Assembly (NCBI GenBank): GCA_026396845.1
Contig: JAPLWC010000031.1
Location: 1-7,009, forward strand
Origin: Candidatus Gottesmanbacteria bacterium
GTDB taxonomy: Bacteria; Patescibacteriota; Microgenomatia; UBA10105; UBA927
Reading direction: 5' to 3'
Length of the DNA stretch: 7,009 nucleotides
A program made the position numbers and the translations under genes. The notes under the pieces were generated by a model that worked only from the letters and a program-made list of their open reading frames with translations, made no database searches and was not told where the DNA came from. Below are positions 4,061 through 7,009 of the stretch, piece by piece (positions within the stretch are counted from its first letter, which is position 1; each line of letters opens with the position of its first letter).

Positions 4061-4945
4061 TCAAGGGGTCAGAAGATATGCATTACGGAATTGTTGCCAC
4101 GCAACCGGCTTTTTTCCTTCCAATTGGACGACGGGCACCGGTTTGAGAGCGATCAGGATAAGCCGTTTTCCTTGTGGTGTGGTCGCCTGCCCGCTAGCGC
4201 CTGAGCGCAGCGATGGCAGGCGGGTCCAGACGCTGGGCCAACCAACAAGCGCCCGGAATTTTCGATCAAGCGAACTAGGATTATTGGTAAGCGCTTCTTC
4301 AAACTCTTTCCAACTGACAAATCCTTCCTGGCGTGTCAACCGGCGGGCATAGAAATATCTGCCTGCAGGTTGCGGCACAAGGACAATTTGCCCTTTGGCT
4401 ATTTTCGGAAGATACTCTACCAACAGTTTACCACCGAGATCATAAAGTTTTTTATACAGCGTCAAACGCGTGTCGTCAGGATGGATGGAAAGGCTTTTTT
4501 GAACAAGTATTTCTCCGGTGTCAAACTCGGGAGACATTTTGAGAAGTGTAATGCCGGAATTCTTTTCGCCCCGCAAAATTGCCCATTCAGCGGGGAATAC
4601 ACCGCGATAGTATGGGAGAAGCGACTGGTGCACATTGATGGCCATAACGCTGGGAAATGTCAGCCAAGATGCGGGAATACGTTTGCCGTATCCGGCAACG
4701 ACAAAAAAATCAGGTTTTGGCATGTTTTCCGGTATCGCAGTAAGGTGGTCAAACGCGAAGACCGGCATATCGTGACTTCGGGCAAATAGTTCAACCGGAG
4801 TCGGTGAGACGGTTAGATGCCTGCCTTGCGGTTTGGGCGGAGTGGTCACAACGGCGGTAACGCGGAAGTGTTTGGTAAGTTGTTTGAGTACCTGCACGGA
4901 ATATGTTTGAAAGGAACCGAAAAAAACGACACGAATATGTTTCAT
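4061..4945 (-). CDS. fmt: methionyl-tRNA formyltransferase, with a repeat-derived insertion
   Basis: This 294-residue enzyme transfers the formyl group of 10-formyl-tetrahydrofolate to Met-tRNA(fMet) in the cytoplasm. The N-terminal Rossmann domain opens with VVFFGSF and has the substrate segment TTPPKPQGRHLTVSPTPVE (34-52), VAGYGKRIP, and the catalytic set Asn104, His106 (NVHQSLLPYYRG) and Asp142 (EFDTGEI). The C-terminal OB-like domain starts near 200 (FYARRLTRQEG) and contains FRALVGWPSVWT then GKRLILIALKP. Between these two conserved stretches, residues 241-254 are encoded by palindromic repeat copy B. The ATG is 4 bases after the def stop with no well-spaced SD, so it is probably translated by coupling to def. 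It is slightly shorter than the usual 310-320 residues. Its stop is TGA. Confidence 0.95.
   Translation of the reverse strand: MKHIRVVFFGSFQTYSVQVLKQLTKHFRVTAVVTTPPKPQGRHLTVSPTPVELFARSHDMPVFAFDHLTAIPENMPKPDFFVVAGYGKRIPASWLTFPSVMAINVHQSLLPYYRGVFPAEWAILRGEKNSGITLLKMSPEFDTGEILVQKSLSIHPDDTRLTLYKKLYDLGGKLLVEYLPKIAKGQIVLVPQPAGRYFYARRLTRQEGFVSWKEFEEALTNNPSSLDRKFRALVGWPSVWTRLPSLRSGASGQATTPQGKRLILIALKPVPVVQLEGKKPVAWQQFRNAYLLTP
4184..4226. repeat. GC-rich palindromic repeat, copy B (inside fmt)
   Basis: Perfect 8-bp arms CGCCTGCC (4184-4191) and GGCAGGCG (4215-4222) enclose nested CGCT/AGCG and GCGC/GCGC stems with loop CTGA. Read on the minus strand, its ends match copy A at 2027-2069. It is in frame with fmt and encodes residues 241-254. 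Confidence 0.75.
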
Positions 4946-4949
4946 GCGG

Positions 4950-5495
4950 TTAAAAAATCGTCACTTCCTCCAATATTTCCTTCTTGTCTTCGTCGAGGGC
5001 GGTCTGATAGAGTTTGCCTTTTTGTTCCAGCACACGCTGGACGAAGAGAACTCCGTTGGTATGGTCGGTTTCGTGTTGGATGATGGTAGCTAAAAATCCT
5101 GAAAACTTTTCCGTATGAATCCCACCGGATTCATCCTGGTATTTCAGTGTGAGTTGAGTCGCGCGTTTAACGCGCCCCCAGATTTTTGGGATGGACAGGC
5201 ACCCCTCGAGTTTGTTTTCCCGTTCAGGAACTCCGTCAGTTATTGATTCAGACATGTGTATAATTTTCGGGTTGATAAAAACCCGTATCGCGCTTTTTTC
5301 CGTCGGGCGGGTCACGAAGATGCGCCATGCCTGACCAATCTGTGGAGCGGCAAGCCCCACGCCCTTCGGATTTGTGGCTGCCCGAAGCGCTGCTTTCATA
5401 TCGCGGATGAGTTTGGCAAGCCGTTTATCAAAAGATGTCACGGATCTGGCCGGCGTACTGAGCACGGGGTTTGGAGTAGTGACGATGGATTTCAT
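4950..5495 (-). CDS. def: peptide deformylase
   Basis: This 181-residue enzyme removes the formyl group from the N-terminal fMet of nascent proteins. All three family motifs are intact: GVGLAAPQIG (45-54, with Gln52), EGCLS (97-101, metal ligand Cys99) and QHETDH (140-145, ligands His141 and His145, catalytic Glu142). The metal is usually Fe2+, sometimes Zn or Ni. The length is normal. The start ATG (5495-5493) overlaps the TGA stop of the O-antigen-ligase gene as ATGA, so translation is likely coupled. def-fmt is the widely conserved order, but an upstream ligase is not a usual partner. No SD of good strength is seen. Confidence 0.97.
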   Translation of the reverse strand: MKSIVTTPNPVLSTPARSVTSFDKRLAKLIRDMKAALRAATNPKGVGLAAPQIGQAWRIFVTRPTEKSAIRVFINPKIIHMSESITDGVPERENKLEGCLSIPKIWGRVKRATQLTLKYQDESGGIHTEKFSGFLATIIQHETDHTNGVLFVQRVLEQKGKLYQTALDEDKKEILEEVTIF

Positions 5496-7009
5496 TGCGC
5501 GAGCCTTGATTGAAAATCTTTATCGTTCGGATCTACGTGGTCCAAATAATATTGAAGTTCGGCACGGGCGGCATCCGGTTCTTTCATTTCCGTATAGAAG
5601 ACGTACAAGCCGAAATATGCATCGCGGTAATCGGGTTTCAGCGCTTTTGCCTTTATCAGAAGTTGTACTGCTTTTGTATTGTCTCCGCCACGGCCATAGA
5701 GAATTGCGAGATTATACAAAATTTTAGGGTCATTAGGTGAAAGGGTTTGGGCCATTTCAAGAGCCTGGATTGCCGCCTGGTTGAGTTGGGGGTCAAACGT
5801 GGAGAAGGTGTAATATAGTTTTGTACGCGTTTTCCAGAAGTTGACATTGTTAGGAGACGTGCGCAGCGCCGTATCGCTTTCCGCCAGACTTTGTTTGGCG
5901 AGTGACGCTGCAAGTGTCGCATTTTTGGCATCGATTGCCGCAAGTGAGAGAGATCCGAGAGTCGTGGCCAGTTCATCGTGATACATGGGCTCGCCGGGAT
6001 TGCGCGCAATCGCTTTTGTATCAAACCCTTCAGCTTGGGCAAACTGATTGGCCCGTGCAAGCCGATACCCCGTCGAGTACAGCGTGTCCGCCTGCCAATA
6101 GCGGTACAGCATCACGATTGCGGCAACAGTTGCCGCAGCCACTATCCAACGTATGATTGTTTCCTGTTTTTTCAGAGCCGCAAGGCTGATAGTCCGGTAA
6201 GATGTACGCGCAGTCAGCGCAAGGATAAAAGCAGGGAACAGGAATAAGAAAAGCTGCATAATAACAACGGAAAATCCGAAGAAATTGGTGACCAAAATAG
6301 ACAACCATCCGCTAAATAAAGCGGCGCTGATGATGAGAAGATTCCCGTCATGTTCAGACGTTTTCCCAATTTGAAATTTGAAATTTGAAATTTTTATTGA
6401 AAATTGAAAATTAGAAATTAAAAATTTTACGTACCAAAAAATAAATGAACCAATGAGTAAAAGGTAAGTTCCCAATCCAAATAAGCCAGTCGTTGCTAAG
6501 TAATTCAGGTATTCGTTGTGGGCCTTGTTGTACAGGAAATCCCATTCGCTGGTCACGTTGTGTCCCTGCGGCCGGTATTGGTAGAATGCAAACGCGAAGG
6601 TTTCCGTTCCTGTTCCGACGAGCATATTTTTGGTATTGGCACGCCACGCGATGACGGCCGCTTGCCAGACGTATTTTCTGATGGTTCCGGATTCCGTACC
6701 CCCGGATTCCAGAAGTGTGTCGGATGGGGTTATTTCTGTTTTTGGCGCCGGAGCCGCGACATGAGTGATTCTGTTTTTCCAGGCAGTGAGTGTGACCCAA
6801 TGGTCAATTTGATCGACATAGACACCATTGAAAAATACGATAATGGCGAATAATGCGTGAATAGCAACAAGCGGGATAATAATCTTCTTTTTTTCTTTTG
6901 CCGACAGATACAGGAACGCCCAAAACAATACATCGGCAACTGCGAACCCCAAGAGTCCGGAGCGCGAACGGGTGAAAAGGAGGACGAGAAAAAATAAGAC
7001 AGCAGTCGC
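5492..7009 (-). CDS. O-antigen ligase / Wzy_C-type membrane protein with C-terminal TPR repeats (5' end missing)
   Basis: The frame is open to the right edge, with 505 residues visible; TTG at 6952 is internal, because TRSRSGLLG upstream of it fits the family. The visible part has several membrane helices (about 1-13, 18-36, 45-65), then an outer loop of about 100 residues ending in NKAHNEYLNYLATTGLFG, the conserved His-containing Wzy_C/WaaL signature. More helices follow (about 170-192, 220-260, 280-305). The last 190 residues are helical TPR repeats, clearest in PKILYNLAILYGRGGDNTKA and the following unit. It probably joins or polymerises lipid-linked glycans or glycosylates proteins at the outer face; the acceptor is unknown. 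AT-rich repeat sequence encodes a loop between helices (about residues 195-215). Confidence 0.85.
   Translation of the reverse strand, partial: ATAVLFFLVLLFTRSRSGLLGFAVADVLFWAFLYLSAKEKKKIIIPLVAIHALFAIIVFFNGVYVDQIDHWVTLTAWKNRITHVAAPAPKTEITPSDTLLESGGTESGTIRKYVWQAAVIAWRANTKNMLVGTGTETFAFAFYQYRPQGHNVTSEWDFLYNKAHNEYLNYLATTGLFGLGTYLLLIGSFIFWYVKFLISNFQFSIKISNFKFQIGKTSEHDGNLLIISAALFSGWLSILVTNFFGFSVVIMQLFLFLFPAFILALTARTSYRTISLAALKKQETIIRWIVAAATVAAIVMLYRYWQADTLYSTGYRLARANQFAQAEGFDTKAIARNPGEPMYHDELATTLGSLSLAAIDAKNATLAASLAKQSLAESDTALRTSPNNVNFWKTRTKLYYTFSTFDPQLNQAAIQALEMAQTLSPNDPKILYNLAILYGRGGDNTKAVQLLIKAKALKPDYRDAYFGLYVFYTEMKEPDAARAELQYYLDHVDPNDKDFQSRLAQ
6367..6427. repeat. AT-rich repeat tract inside the O-antigen-ligase gene
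   Basis: Three tandem copies of ATTTGAA (6369-6389) are followed by GAAAATT/GAAATTA-type units. The tract is far more AT-rich than the surrounding coding DNA, yet remains in frame and encodes a biased Asn/Phe/Gln/Ile/Ser/Lys segment between two membrane helices. It resembles the intergenic tract upstream of rpmB. Confidence 0.7.

Noticed and set aside
3819..4352. 177-residue plus-strand frame spanning the Cys-rich gene and the end of fmt
   Set aside because: It lies antisense to two well-supported genes, has no recognisable motif and crosses the intergenic gap with its SD.
6950..6952. TTG as the start of the O-antigen-ligase gene
   Set aside because: The frame is open to the window edge and the upstream residues (TRSRSGLLG, hydrophobic helix) fit the family.
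1..7009. UGA recoded as glycine, as in some CPR groups
   Set aside because: UGA stops at the ends of the ArsR-type, fmt and ligase genes give normal protein ends, the ATGA overlap is typical, and base composition is too balanced for those groups.
1..7009. CRISPR array, transposase, phage or defence genes
   Set aside because: No regularly spaced repeats and no such protein motifs were seen on either strand.

Overview
The window reads as ordinary bacterial chromosome with an unusually tight layout, most likely from a Patescibacteria/CPR (possibly Microgenomates-like) genome. The indications are small membrane-anchored orphan proteins, a membrane O-antigen-ligase/TPR protein fused into a def-fmt operon, tRNA genes without encoded CCA, overlapping convergent genes, few Shine-Dalgarno (SD) sites, and repeat tracts lying inside coding genes. 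The lineage is inferred from this style, not from a marker alignment. TGA, TAA and TAG all behave as stops.

Layout. Bases 1-642 (+) hold the 3' part of an alpha/beta hydrolase. It converges on a single-pass membrane protein (639-1142, -), and the two stop codons share one TTAA. An extended -10 promoter then drives tRNA-Tyr(GUA). Three bases after the tRNA comes the start codon of a small membrane-anchored protein (1325-1639), followed 5 bases after its stop by an ArsR-type regulator (1645-1992). The last 19 codons of that regulator are antisense to tRNA-Thr(UGU) (1933-2003, -).

The 2004-2423 gap has no gene but is dense with signals. It contains a GC-rich palindromic repeat, a promoter for tRNA-Thr, and a roughly 165-nt sequence on the minus strand whose ends pair in a long interrupted stem and which has a well-placed promoter. 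That sequence is a candidate structured RNA that I do not recognise. Back-to-back with its promoter is a similar promoter pointing at a beta-carbonic-anhydrase-like gene (about 2424-2804, +). That gene overlaps tail-to-tail with an M50 site-2-protease homologue (2785-3426, -).

The M50 gene and rpmB (bL28; 3525-3761, +) diverge from a short AT-rich region with a perfect 8+8 palindrome next to the M50 start codon. rpmB again shares its stop (CTAA) with a convergent gene. The right half is one minus-strand operon: O-antigen-ligase/TPR protein (open at the right edge) -> def -> fmt -> small Cys-rich membrane protein. def and fmt remove and add the formyl group on initiator Met. The ligase is joined to def by an ATGA overlap, which suggests coupled translation.

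The most unusual features are: (1) the unassigned structured-RNA candidate at 2171-2335; (2) a tRNA directly abutting a coding sequence, so that tRNA 3' processing would create a near-leaderless mRNA; (3) two different repeat families, each seen once between genes and once inside a reading frame (fmt and the O-antigen ligase), both at apparent loop positions; (4) several promoters so close to start codons that leaderless transcripts are expected.
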